Below are positions 1 to 7,318 of a DNA stretch of 18,435 nt, one piece after another; positions within the stretch are counted from its first letter, which is position 1; every line of letters starts with the position of its first letter. The position numbers and the translations under genes are program-made. The stretch is from DAONDQ01 sp035402645 (GTDB lineage Bacteria; Cloacimonadota; Cloacimonadia; Cloacimonadales; DAONDQ01). The stretch covers positions 1 to 18,435 of the forward strand of contig DAONDQ010000053.1 of assembly GCA_035402645.1 (NCBI GenBank), given 5' to 3'. The notes under the pieces were generated by a model. The model was not told where the DNA came from and ran no database searches. It saw only the letters and a program-made list of their open reading frames with translations.

Positions 1-234
1 GAGCCTTTTCGTATGAGTCTTGATGACCATACCTTCTTCGACAGGGGTGGTGCAGGCACGGACAACCTTGCCATTCCCCAGTTCAACAACACACAGTCCG
101 CAGTTTCCTGTCGGCGGTAGATCCTGGTGGTAACAGAGAGTCGGGATATGATATCCTGCCATGGTAGCGGCATGCAGTATCTTTGTATCCTCTGTCACTT
201 CCCTCGGTATTCCGTTAATGGTAATATGGATCAT
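1..234 (-). CDS. [2Fe-2S] ferredoxin-domain redox protein, N-terminal part (runs off window)
   Basis: This is the first 78 codons of a minus-strand gene whose remainder lies beyond base 1. The product begins MIHITINGIPREV and has four cysteines at residues 34, 45, 48 and 61, the C-x10-C-x2-C-x12-C spacing of the plant-type [2Fe-2S] domain. This domain opens [FeFe] hydrogenases of the HndD/CpI type, NuoG, and the catalytic subunit of some formate dehydrogenases; all feed or take electrons through a chain of Fe-S clusters. Which of these it is cannot be decided without the downstream H-cluster or molybdopterin domain. The start at 234 is chosen because GGAGG (complement of 241-245) lies 6 bases upstream; an ATG at 238-236 is out of frame and stops quickly. 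The gene is transcribed divergently from the rest of the window and is unlikely to share a function with it. Confidence 0.85.
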   Translation of the reverse strand, partial: MIHITINGIPREVTEDTKILHAATMAGYHIPTLCYHQDLPPTGNCGLCVVELGNGKVVRACTTPVEEGMVIKTHTKRL

Positions 235-373
235 TCATATCCTCCAATGTAGTTTTTATTTATTATTAATTTATATGAATTATCTCAATTTCAAAATTCA
301 CAATAACAGATTGAAGAAGATTCAGGCAATAAAAAAAATTCAGGGCTTCCTTTTCCAACAATATCCGTTTCTG

Positions 374-514
374 GAGTTCAAATCGCCAAGCAATATATAG
401 TTTACCGAAAACACATTGGCGATGCGGACTTCTGGAACGATTAATCATCAGATATGAAGTCCGCACATCCAATAGATATCGATTAATCCTCTGTTCCGAA
501 GGATGTTTGAACTC
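374..514. repeat. Nested imperfect inverted repeat, member of a dispersed family
   Basis: Two pairs of arms are nested. The outer arms are GAGTTCAAA (374-382) and its exact complement (506-514). The inner arms are TGCGGACTTC (423-432) and its exact complement GAAGTCCGCA (456-465) with a 23-base loop. An ATTGG precedes the inner arm on each side. The 10-base inner arm occurs again at 18298-18307 in the spacer at the other end of the window, and the outer arm recurs at 2939-2947. This suggests two copies of a roughly 65-base element placed head to head, or one palindromic element. No transposase is nearby. A non-autonomous REP- or MITE-like element is possible but unproven. Confidence 0.6.
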
Positions 515-567
515 AATATCTTCATGCATTAAGAGGATAGCCTTTTCTGCTAGACTATGGTTTGCGC

Positions 568-594
568 TTGAATTATATCTCTTGACTATATAAT
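568..594 (+). promoter_or_regulatory. Candidate promoter for the membrane protein / secreted protein pair
   Basis: A perfect TATAAT lies at 589-594. The best upstream hexamer is TTGAAT at 568-573, but the 15-base spacer is short for a sigma-70 promoter. It would give a leader of about 110 bases before the start at 712, containing the AT-rich hairpin at 606-627. Promoter rules for this phylum are not well known, so this is tentative. Confidence 0.3.
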
Positions 595-711
595 GACTGA
601 AAATAAGCTATCTATTATTATAGCTTTTGCTTAGATCTTCACCATTTTTGATAGGTGGATGCTGCAAAGAAACTCGTTTAGGATTTCAATAATCGAAACA
701 GAAGGATGAAG

Positions 712-1137
712 ATGGACAAGGAAATAAAGCGAGCTAACAAACAATACCGTAATCGAGTCATTTTGATTACCCTTGTGATTCTGATCCTTGGTACAATTTT
801 CATTTACTATGGTTTTCCATATCTCGAAGGTATCCTACACAACATGGAAATCGAGAAGTCAATGAAGATCGCTGCTTATGCGATATTCGTTCTTTTCCTG
901 ATACCCCTCCCCTTCGGATTCAAATGTCTTTCAATCGCAAACCACATTCTCCGAGAGCAACGTTATCCTCCCGAAGATATGAAGGTTCTATTTGACACTG
1001 AAGTAATTTACGGCGATAAAGCCAAGTTAAGGGCATATTTGTTTTTACTTCTGGCTTTCATGATCTTCTTCATTTGTATATTTTGCGCTATTTCAGCTCA
1101 TATTTTTCTGAAAATCCTCATCACACAAGGAGTTTGA
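712..1137 (+). CDS. Small integral membrane protein with three predicted helices
   Basis: I do not recognise a family. The 141-residue product has a basic, hydrophilic N-terminus followed by three hydrophobic segments at about residues 16-35, 53-72 and 107-133. Between helices 2 and 3 lies a hydrophilic loop of about 35 residues with an EQRYPPEDM stretch. ATG at 706 is in frame too, but GAAGG directly abuts it, while the ATG at 712 has six bases of spacing, so 712 is the better start. The stop is followed after one base by the start of the secreted sorting-domain protein, so the two are almost certainly co-translated. A membrane-anchored helper for the cargo protein is possible, but nothing in the sequence proves it. 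Confidence 0.75.
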   Translation: MDKEIKRANKQYRNRVILITLVILILGTIFIYYGFPYLEGILHNMEIEKSMKIAAYAIFVLFLIPLPFGFKCLSIANHILREQRYPPEDMKVLFDTEVIYGDKAKLRAYLFLLLAFMIFFICIFCAISAHIFLKILITQGV

Positions 1138-1138
1138 T

Positions 1139-2869
1139 ATGAAACAAATGATTCTGATGTTTGCCATGCTCAGTATCGTCATGGCACTTTTTGCCCAGTG
1201 GGGAAGTGATCCAAGCGTGAACAGTGCGATCTTTGCTAGACCCGGTGACACGACACTTCCCAAGATACAAGCAAATAGTCTCGGAAATGTGTTCATTTCC
1301 TGCAATTCTGCCGATGCGAATAACCAGTACGATCTGAGATTGCAGTATCTCGATTCCACCGGAACACCCTTCTGGCAGGAAAGCGGGATCCTGGTAAGTA
1401 ATCATCAGACCATGACATGGATCACCGATTATGATATGGCTTTGCTTCAGGATAGTATCGCGGTGATTGCATATTCGGATGTAAGGCAGAATGGAAATGA
1501 CTTTCATCCAAACATCTATGCCGTCTCTGCCTCGGGACAATTCCTCTGGGGTGCTGACGGTATTCAATTATCCACCCAGGGTACGTTTGAACCAAATCCG
1601 GTGGTCACTGTCACAGAGCAGGGAAATACCGTGGTTGCCTGGATGAGGGATACATCACCACAGAGCATTGTCATGCAAATGATCAGTCCTTCAGGCCAGC
1701 TTCTCTGGGGAGATGGAATCGTATATTCAAGTACGGATTTAGGTGCTTATTGGTATCCGAATCTCGTGCCGGTACACACGACCCAGGGAAACAGCAATGA
1801 AGTGATCCTGATTTGGGAAAAACGTTACGGTATGTATACAAATAATCTTGCAGCCCAGAAATTTGATGGTAACGGAGCACCCCAGTGGACTTCAGATCTC
1901 GCAATTTCTGATAACGGCAGTTTTCCCTTCTATTCACGTTTTAGTGTCATCAACGACGAGAATGGCGGAGCATTTGTTTGCTGGCATGTATATCGTGACA
2001 CGTATTTCGATGCCTATTATCAACATGTCAATGCAAATGGCACCAATGCTTTTCCTGTCAACGGAGTCATATTCAGCACCGATCAAAGCCGCATGTATTT
2101 GGAACCCAGGCTGGTCTATGATAAGTTGAATGATATTGTTTATGGATTCTGCCAAATGAAGAACGGTAATCAGGATCAATTTGGTATCTTGGGACAGAAA
2201 TTCGATTCAGTAGGAAATCCTTTATGGACTACTGCCGGAAGAGATATCATTTCGTTGGGTGGAATTGAAATCGGAAATATCGGTGCCATGCTAGCCGGAG
2301 ATTCAAGCATATTGACTTTCCTGGAAGGCTTCTCACCCAACTCAACCAGTGCCAAAGTAACTGCATGCCGCATTTCTCCCAGCGGTCATTTTATGTGGAC
2401 TACCCAATTTGTCGATTTATCAACCGTTATGAGTGGAAAACAAAAAATGCTCATGTCATCTTTCGTAAACAACCAGGCAGTCATCGTTTGGTCTGATGAC
2501 AGAAATGATATTGGCGATGTTTATGCCCAGAACATCTGGACAACGGGTGAATTGGGAGGACAGACAGCCAATGACGATCCTGTAATTCCCACAGCGAAAT
2601 TGAGCCTGTCTAATTACCCCAATCCATTCAATCCTCAGACAACAATCTCCTATGCGGTTAAAGCACAGGGAAACGTGAAAATCGAGATATACAATGTCAG
2701 GGGACAACTAATCAAGACGCTCATCAGTGAAGCAAAGCAGCAGGGAAATTACACAGTGACATGGGACGGACTGGATAACAGCAATGTTCCTGTTGCCAGC
2801 GGAATGTATTTCACCCGTATGCAAAACGGTCATAATCAAGTAACCCATAAAATGGTCCTAATAAGATAA
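1139..2869 (+). CDS. Secreted beta-propeller-like protein with C-terminal sorting domain
   Basis: The 576-residue protein starts with a signal peptide (basic start, hydrophobic core, likely cut near residue 19-20 after ALFA). Residues 20 to about 470 contain imperfect repeats of roughly 50-60 residues, each with a G-x-x-x-W-G-x-D-G-like turn followed by a strand ending in V-x-W; this looks like a propeller or similar all-beta repeat. From about residue 489 comes a FlgD-Ig-like/type IX-style tail that opens with NYPNPFNP, continues with V-x-I-x-I-Y-N-x-x-G-Q-L and ends KMVLIR. In Bacteroidota such tails direct export across the outer membrane and are then cleaved. A good ribosome site (AAGGAG) is 6 bases before the start and overlaps the end of the preceding membrane-protein gene. 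No catalytic motif is visible. It may be a surface adhesin or structural protein. Confidence 0.85.
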   Translation: MKQMILMFAMLSIVMALFAQWGSDPSVNSAIFARPGDTTLPKIQANSLGNVFISCNSADANNQYDLRLQYLDSTGTPFWQESGILVSNHQTMTWITDYDMALLQDSIAVIAYSDVRQNGNDFHPNIYAVSASGQFLWGADGIQLSTQGTFEPNPVVTVTEQGNTVVAWMRDTSPQSIVMQMISPSGQLLWGDGIVYSSTDLGAYWYPNLVPVHTTQGNSNEVILIWEKRYGMYTNNLAAQKFDGNGAPQWTSDLAISDNGSFPFYSRFSVINDENGGAFVCWHVYRDTYFDAYYQHVNANGTNAFPVNGVIFSTDQSRMYLEPRLVYDKLNDIVYGFCQMKNGNQDQFGILGQKFDSVGNPLWTTAGRDIISLGGIEIGNIGAMLAGDSSILTFLEGFSPNSTSAKVTACRISPSGHFMWTTQFVDLSTVMSGKQKMLMSSFVNNQAVIVWSDDRNDIGDVYAQNIWTTGELGGQTANDDPVIPTAKLSLSNYPNPFNPQTTISYAVKAQGNVKIEIYNVRGQLIKTLISEAKQQGNYTVTWDGLDNSNVPVASGMYFTRMQNGHNQVTHKMVLIR

Positions 2870-2898
2870 GCTTATAAACTGAAAACGACTCATATATG

Positions 2899-2926
2899 GA
2901 GACGCCTTTCCTGGGCGTCTCTTTTA
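2899..2926 (+). terminator. Rho-independent terminator after the secreted propeller-like protein
   Basis: An 8-bp perfect stem, GAGACGCC (2899-2906) with GGCGTCTC (2914-2921), has a 7-base loop and is followed by TTTTATATT. It ends the unit that begins at 712. Confidence 0.85.
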
Positions 2927-3071
2927 TATTAGTGAAGATTTGAACTCCATATTTCTGCTCAATTTTTCAATGAATCCCAGTTTCCCTGCTTTCCCAAGTT
3001 AGAGAATCAATGCGGTGGTATATCGGAAGTTCATCATTTTTCATGAGTATAAAAAATTTCTTGCCATATCT

Positions 3072-3103
3072 TTGGCTCCGCAAAGTGTGGTTTTCTATAT
3101 AAA
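3072..3103 (+). promoter_or_regulatory. Possible promoter upstream of efp
   Basis: TTGGCT at 3072-3077 and overlapping TATATA (3096-3101) / TATAAA (3098-3103) lie 18-20 bases apart, just ahead of the efp ribosome site. Because a terminator precedes this region, a promoter must lie between about 2927 and 3110, but the exact boxes are uncertain. Confidence 0.25.
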
Positions 3104-3123
3104 TAGAAGAGAAAGGGGTGTTT

Positions 3124-3684
3124 ATGGCTACGACATCTGATATCCGGAATGGCATGATCATTGAATTCAAGGATGGTCTTTACCAGATCGTTGATTTCCT
3201 TCATGTGAAACCGGGTAAGGGCGGTGCATTTGTCCGTACGAAAATGAAGAACATGAAGACCGGGCAAGTGCTTGAAAATACATTCCGTACGAGCGAAACA
3301 CTGAATGAAGTCCGTGTTGAAAAGACCAAAATGGAATATTTGTATAGAGACGGTGATTTCTTTGTCCTGATGGATAATGTGACATACGAACAGATCCATG
3401 TTGGAAAGAATGTCATGGGCGACCGTGAAAAGTTCTTGCAGGAAAACATGGAAATCGGTGTCTTATCTACTGAAGCTGGTGAAATTATTGATATCGAATT
3501 GCCGACAACGGTGATTCAGACCATCGCAGAATGTGAACCGAATGTGAAAGGCAACACTGCTTCCGGCGGAGGCAAAGCTGCATTCACGGAAACCGGTTTG
3601 AGAATAATGGTCCCCTTCTTTGTGGAAGCGGGAGAGAAAGTGAAAATCGATACCAGGTCGGGCGAATACATCGAACGTGCCTGA
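3124..3684 (+). CDS. efp: Translation elongation factor P
   Basis: EF-P binds between the P and E sites of stalled ribosomes and relieves arrest at consecutive prolines. The 186-residue length is typical. The N-terminal KOW-like domain carries the tip loop KPGKGGAFVR with Lys32 as the residue that is modified in many bacteria. Two OB domains follow; the last contains the family signature around KAAFTETGLRIMVPFF and the ending DTRSGEY. A GTG at 3118 in the same frame is possible, but the AAGGGG site (3113-3118) and family alignment (MATTSDIRNG) point to the ATG at 3124. It forms a pair with the small zinc-ribbon-like gene 28 bases downstream. No EF-P-modifying enzyme lies in the window. The secreted proteins nearby have YPNP motifs but few runs of prolines. 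Confidence 0.97.
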   Translation: MATTSDIRNGMIIEFKDGLYQIVDFLHVKPGKGGAFVRTKMKNMKTGQVLENTFRTSETLNEVRVEKTKMEYLYRDGDFFVLMDNVTYEQIHVGKNVMGDREKFLQENMEIGVLSTEAGEIIDIELPTTVIQTIAECEPNVKGNTASGGGKAAFTETGLRIMVPFFVEAGEKVKIDTRSGEYIERA

Positions 3685-3712
3685 TAGATAGCATCCAATT
3701 TTTGGAGGAACA

Positions 3713-3919
3713 ATGGCAAAAGGAAGAAGTTTTACTGCAAAATTGGCACACGAAACCTCAATGGAAGGAAAAGTGATTTGCCCGGTTTGCAACACAGAAA
3801 TCAAACGCATTAAGCTTGTGCTCGAGAAATCATCCAAGGCTGGCTCATGGTCACCAAAATATGAATTCCGCAGTATCTGCAAATGCAACGAAAACGATAT
3901 CATGGCAGGTAAGATCTAA
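3713..3919 (+). CDS. 68-residue zinc-ribbon-like protein
   Basis: This small basic protein has four cysteines in two knuckles, C23-P-V-C26 and C56-K-C58, the layout of a compact zinc-binding ribbon. The second knuckle is C-x-C rather than the usual C-x2-C. Between them is a lysine-rich stretch with a SWSPKYEF segment. A strong GGAGG (3704-3708) precedes the ATG, and the strong terminator at 3986 closes the unit, so it is a real gene co-transcribed with efp. The basic character and linkage to efp suggest a nucleic-acid or ribosome-associated role, but this is inference only. I recognise no named family. Confidence 0.85.
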   Translation: MAKGRSFTAKLAHETSMEGKVICPVCNTEIKRIKLVLEKSSKAGSWSPKYEFRSICKCNENDIMAGKI

Positions 3920-3985
3920 TACTTCCCTGAATGAATCGATATTGTCCGCTGATTCAATTGGCAGCGGGTGATAGAAATATAAAAG

Positions 3986-4009
3986 AAACCCTCCTTGCGA
4001 GGGTTTTTT
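3986..4009 (+). terminator. Rho-independent terminator after the efp unit
   Basis: An 8-bp perfect stem, AAACCCTC (3986-3993) with GAGGGTTT (3999-4006), has a 5-base loop. The T run spans 4004-4009 and continues ATTT. It separates the efp unit from the long run that starts at 4195. Confidence 0.92.
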
Positions 4010-4050
4010 ATTTCCCAAAAAAACATTGACTTGAATTGACCCACTTAACC

Positions 4051-4067
4051 CTATGTATTTTACATAG
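4051..4067. promoter_or_regulatory. Palindromic operator-like site upstream of the secretion operon
   Basis: CTATGTA-TTT-TACATAG is a perfect 7-bp inverted repeat with a 3-base centre in an otherwise unstructured leader. Its centre lies about 64 bases upstream of the start expected from the TATAAT at 4111, a spacing often used by activators. No regulator gene is present in the window. Confidence 0.35.
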
Positions 4068-4110
4068 TAATGATTGGATTGTATTCAGGCAACAAAACCT
4101 AATAACCAAT

Positions 4111-4116
4111 TATAAT
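4111..4116 (+). promoter_or_regulatory. Candidate -10 box for the 4195-18136 gene run
   Basis: A perfect TATAAT sits about 80 bases before the first gene. No good -35 hexamer is found at 16-18 bases upstream, which could mean activator dependence through the palindrome at 4051-4067, or that the true promoter is elsewhere (TTGACC at 4036 is another possible -35 box). Confidence 0.35.
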
Positions 4117-4194
4117 CGTTCATAAGGTGGTGGAATGTAAGGATCATTTGTTAGGTCACTGACTTTTTTACCCAGAAAAAACTGAGGAGATTTT

Positions 4195-7100
4195 ATGAAA
4201 CGCACTTTGGTGGCGGTAGTTTTTTTAACTATCGTTTTCGCACTTGCAGCTTATGCTCCACCCTATCCGAAGTACAATGGGAAAGTCAAGTTACCCCCTT
4301 CACATTCATCTGAGATATTCGGCGGGTTACACCAGCAACGAAATTCAAATGTTCCTGATAGTGTGCTGGTTCTCATGGTTCAATTTTCTGACATTTCATT
4401 GGTTAGCACTCCACAATATCCCGATAGTTTGGTACATGACCATGCTTTTTTTGACAGGTATATGCTCCATCTGACTGATTATTACAATGATGCTTCACAC
4501 GGTCTTTACCAGTTGCAATATACGGTTCATGATCCCGTTATCACATTGTCTCATCCCATGTCCTACTATGGTGTGGATGATACGACACTTGCCGTGACCA
4601 GGCAGGCTGAATTTGCCCGGGACATCGTGAATGCAGTCGATGCTGATGTCGATTTTCGGCAATATGATGGAATCGTGGTGTTCCATGCCGGGGCTGGTCA
4701 GGAATCCGATATGGATGGGAGTCGAACGGGTGAATTATGGAGTACTTTTATTTCGAGGGTTGATCTGCAATTGGGTTTTGACCCGCTAAACGACAATTAT
4801 CCGGGAATAGCCACGAATGATGGAAAATACGTTAAGGAAATGGTCGTTGTCCCCGAATGGGAATGGCAGGATTACTTCCTCAGCGAATATCCTGGTTTTG
4901 TATTAAGCACACTGGGGGTACTTGCAAATCAATTTGGTCACTTGCTCGGGATGCCGAATCTATATGATAACGACTGGAGCAATGGTGCTTCTGAAGGAGT
5001 TGGCAATTTCTGCATCATGGGTTCGGGTGCCTGGAACGGGAATGGTTATGTTCCCGCACTTCCTTCTGCCTATGAAAGAATCCTGATGGGTTGGGAAACC
5101 CCTAGAGTCGTCAGCAGTGATTTGCAGCAGATCAGCATAGATTATCTATTATCAAACAATTTCGATACAGATAAAGTAATCAAACTTCCCATTTCAGAGC
5201 ATGAGTATTTCCTGCTCGAGAACCGGGAACAGAATCCGGACAACAGTGTTTTGAATGGATTGCCCAGTTTTACATTTGTTTTGCTGCAGGAAGGTCAGGC
5301 TTATTATCCGCAGACTGATTCAACGGCTGACCCTGTTCCGAGATTCGACTTCATGACCAATCGCTACAAAGGTTGCGAATGGGATTTCTTCCTTCCCGGT
5401 TATGGAACGACAGATCCTCCTGTGGATGGGTCGGGACTTCTGATTTGGCATGTCGATGAGAACGTGATCCAGGCAAATTACAGACCTAATGAAGGATATG
5501 ACAGGATCAACGCAGATGCGCATCACAAAGGAGTCGACCTGGAGGAAGCAAGCGGAATTCAGGATCTGGATGCAACCAATATCACGAATCCGAATTTCAG
5601 GGGTGGTCCTGATGATTCATTCAGGGAAGGGAATAACAATTATTTTGGGCAGTTGGAGCACAATGGCATAATTTCGCAGCCAACAGCCGAAAGTTATTAC
5701 GGTGGTATTCCCCTGGAAGTTTCCAATATCAGCACTGCAGGTCTAACCATGACTTTTAATGCCAAGTTCAGGTGGAGCCTTGATGCCGGATATGCCGGAA
5801 CGAATCCTTTACCGGCTTCTTTCATCGATTTTGATCGAGATGGAAATGAAGAACTGTTTTATCCTATGCCGGACGGACATCTTGTATTCTGGAAAAATGA
5901 TTTGGAAATGAATGTCTCATTTCCTCCCATGAATCCGATGAGCAAAATGTATGCATTTGATCCGGAGCAGGGAAGAATATTTTTACCCTATGATTTGAAT
6001 AACGGACAAAACATTGCTTTATACTCATTTTTCATGACTTCGTCATCACATTATTCTGCATTACTGGTTCGAGCTGACAGAAAGTGGGCAGCAGGTCCGA
6101 TCCTGATGAACACAAATACGCTTGTTTTACCACTCAACAGGACGGATGCTGATTCCAGTGAAATCATCTTTCAAACTACGACCAGCACGGATCGATCCAT
6201 TGTTACCATTCCCGGTTTGATCCAAAGCAATATTGCATTTACGAATCATCAGGTCTTTTATATTCAGAAAAAAGATCATGCGTTATATCTGAATCGAACC
6301 AATTATACCACGCACGAGACTGCTTCTACTCTGCTGGCGGTCTCACCGGATTCCATCATTCACAGCATTGCAGTCGTTCCCTTGAGCCTGGTTACGGGAG
6401 ATACTTCAAAATACGATGTATTACTCTTTGCCGGGCAAGGAATGTATGCATATACACAGGAAGGTGAATTGCTGAAGGGATTTCCTGCCAGGATACCTTT
6501 TGCCGATTATGGATTACCATCGTTTGAGGACATAGATCATAACGGTCACCTGGAAATACTGCTCGGTGGTGAAAACAGCTTTGCCATATTCGGGTATGAT
6601 GGCAGTCTTCTCAATTATCCGATGGCAACCCTGGTGAATCCGGATACGCTTCATGCAGCAAGCGGAATATGGGCGACCGATTTGAACCAGGATGGGAAAA
6701 TGGAACTCCTGGGTAATATGTCAAAAAACAGATTGTGTGTCTGGAATGTTGAAGGTTATCCCCCATATCACATCTATGATGGTTTTCCTGCCTCCATGTC
6801 AGATAGGAGTCTATCCTATCCCCTGATAGGCAAGGATGTGGATTCTGTGAACACTGTTTATCTCTTCACGGCTTCCCGCACAGGAAAGATATTCCGTGAG
6901 AAAATTGATAATACGGACATCAGTGCCATGCGCAGCGGTTGGTTCTGTGAATATGGAAGCCTTGCTCGCAATGCAGTTTATCAATATCGGGTACTACCCA
7001 ACCAATACGCCACTACGAGGCTCTTTGTTCCCGGAGAAGTCTATATTTATCCCAATCCCTGGAAACAGATATTCTCGGATGAGATCATGTTTCGTGTCAT

Positions 7101-7305
7101 GACCAGCCGTAAATCTGATGTGAATGTAAAAATATTCGATATTGCAGGCAAACAGCTTTATGCAAAGAAGATCAATTGTGAAGCTTACCTTCCGAATCTG
7201 CAAAAAGTGCAGTTACCGGTGCAGAAGATGGCTTCGGGTGTTTATCTTGCAGTATTTGAGGGTAATGGAGAAACCAAGACCCAGAAATTTGCCATTGAGA
7301 AATAA
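4195..7305 (+). CDS. Secreted M6-like metalloprotease homologue with altered active site (probable pseudoprotease)
   Basis: The 1036-residue protein has a signal peptide (cut near residue 21), an M6 (immune inhibitor A-like) domain at about residues 50-310, a central region with Asp-rich VCBS/FG-GAP-like calcium loops (DFDRDG from 545, DIDHNG from 779, DLNQDG from 829), and a type IX-style tail from about residue 949 opening VYIYPNPW. Active M6 enzymes carry H-E-x-G-H-x-L-G-x-P-D-L-Y-D. Here residues 245-258 read NQFGHLLGMPNLYD: the first zinc His is Asn245, the catalytic Glu is Gln246 and the usual Asp is Asn255. The second His (249) and the FCIMGSGAW Met-turn (Met275) remain. The frame is intact, so this is not a broken gene; loss of peptidase activity is inferred. 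A GAGGAG site lies 5 bases before the start. It leads the operon with the PorV/PorQ barrel and the S8 protease. Confidence 0.88.
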   Translation: MKRTLVAVVFLTIVFALAAYAPPYPKYNGKVKLPPSHSSEIFGGLHQQRNSNVPDSVLVLMVQFSDISLVSTPQYPDSLVHDHAFFDRYMLHLTDYYNDASHGLYQLQYTVHDPVITLSHPMSYYGVDDTTLAVTRQAEFARDIVNAVDADVDFRQYDGIVVFHAGAGQESDMDGSRTGELWSTFISRVDLQLGFDPLNDNYPGIATNDGKYVKEMVVVPEWEWQDYFLSEYPGFVLSTLGVLANQFGHLLGMPNLYDNDWSNGASEGVGNFCIMGSGAWNGNGYVPALPSAYERILMGWETPRVVSSDLQQISIDYLLSNNFDTDKVIKLPISEHEYFLLENREQNPDNSVLNGLPSFTFVLLQEGQAYYPQTDSTADPVPRFDFMTNRYKGCEWDFFLPGYGTTDPPVDGSGLLIWHVDENVIQANYRPNEGYDRINADAHHKGVDLEEASGIQDLDATNITNPNFRGGPDDSFREGNNNYFGQLEHNGIISQPTAESYYGGIPLEVSNISTAGLTMTFNAKFRWSLDAGYAGTNPLPASFIDFDRDGNEELFYPMPDGHLVFWKNDLEMNVSFPPMNPMSKMYAFDPEQGRIFLPYDLNNGQNIALYSFFMTSSSHYSALLVRADRKWAAGPILMNTNTLVLPLNRTDADSSEIIFQTTTSTDRSIVTIPGLIQSNIAFTNHQVFYIQKKDHALYLNRTNYTTHETASTLLAVSPDSIIHSIAVVPLSLVTGDTSKYDVLLFAGQGMYAYTQEGELLKGFPARIPFADYGLPSFEDIDHNGHLEILLGGENSFAIFGYDGSLLNYPMATLVNPDTLHAASGIWATDLNQDGKMELLGNMSKNRLCVWNVEGYPPYHIYDGFPASMSDRSLSYPLIGKDVDSVNTVYLFTASRTGKIFREKIDNTDISAMRSGWFCEYGSLARNAVYQYRVLPNQYATTRLFVPGEVYIYPNPWKQIFSDEIMFRVMTSRKSDVNVKIFDIAGKQLYAKKINCEAYLPNLQKVQLPVQKMASGVYLAVFEGNGETKTQKFAIEK

Positions 7306-7318
7306 GGTAGGAACATAT

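Larger units (their letters stand above)
235..711. other. Divergent intergenic spacer
   Basis: About 480 bases separate the minus-strand [2Fe-2S] gene from the plus-strand membrane protein. I find no convincing gene here: the open frames at 161-400 (+) and 266-529 (-) lack a good ribosome binding site and cross the repeat and the start of the neighbouring gene. The spacer holds a nested inverted repeat (374-514), a candidate plus-strand promoter (568-594) and an AT-rich hairpin (606-627). Confidence 0.7.

Noticed and set aside
161..529. Open frames in the divergent spacer (161-400 plus, 266-529 minus)
   Set aside because: No good ribosome binding site, low-complexity translations, one overlaps the [2Fe-2S] gene start and both cross the inverted repeat; they look like chance frames.
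606..627. Hairpin AAGCTAT / ATAGCTT upstream of the membrane protein as a terminator
   Set aside because: The stem is short and AT-rich, there is no clean T run, and it lies upstream of the first gene of the unit.
3946..3967. Hairpin CCGCTG / CAGCGG after the zinc-ribbon-like gene
   Set aside because: Six base pairs, 10-base loop and no T tract; the much stronger hairpin at 3986-4009 is the terminator.
4195..7305. M6-like gene as a pseudogene or frameshift artefact
   Set aside because: The frame is uninterrupted over 1036 codons, and the motifs before and after the altered residues are in the same frame and well kept.
7142..7318. N-terminal extension of the PorV/PorQ-like protein
   Set aside because: The frame is open but lies inside the preceding gene; a signal peptide and ribosome site start the protein at 7319.
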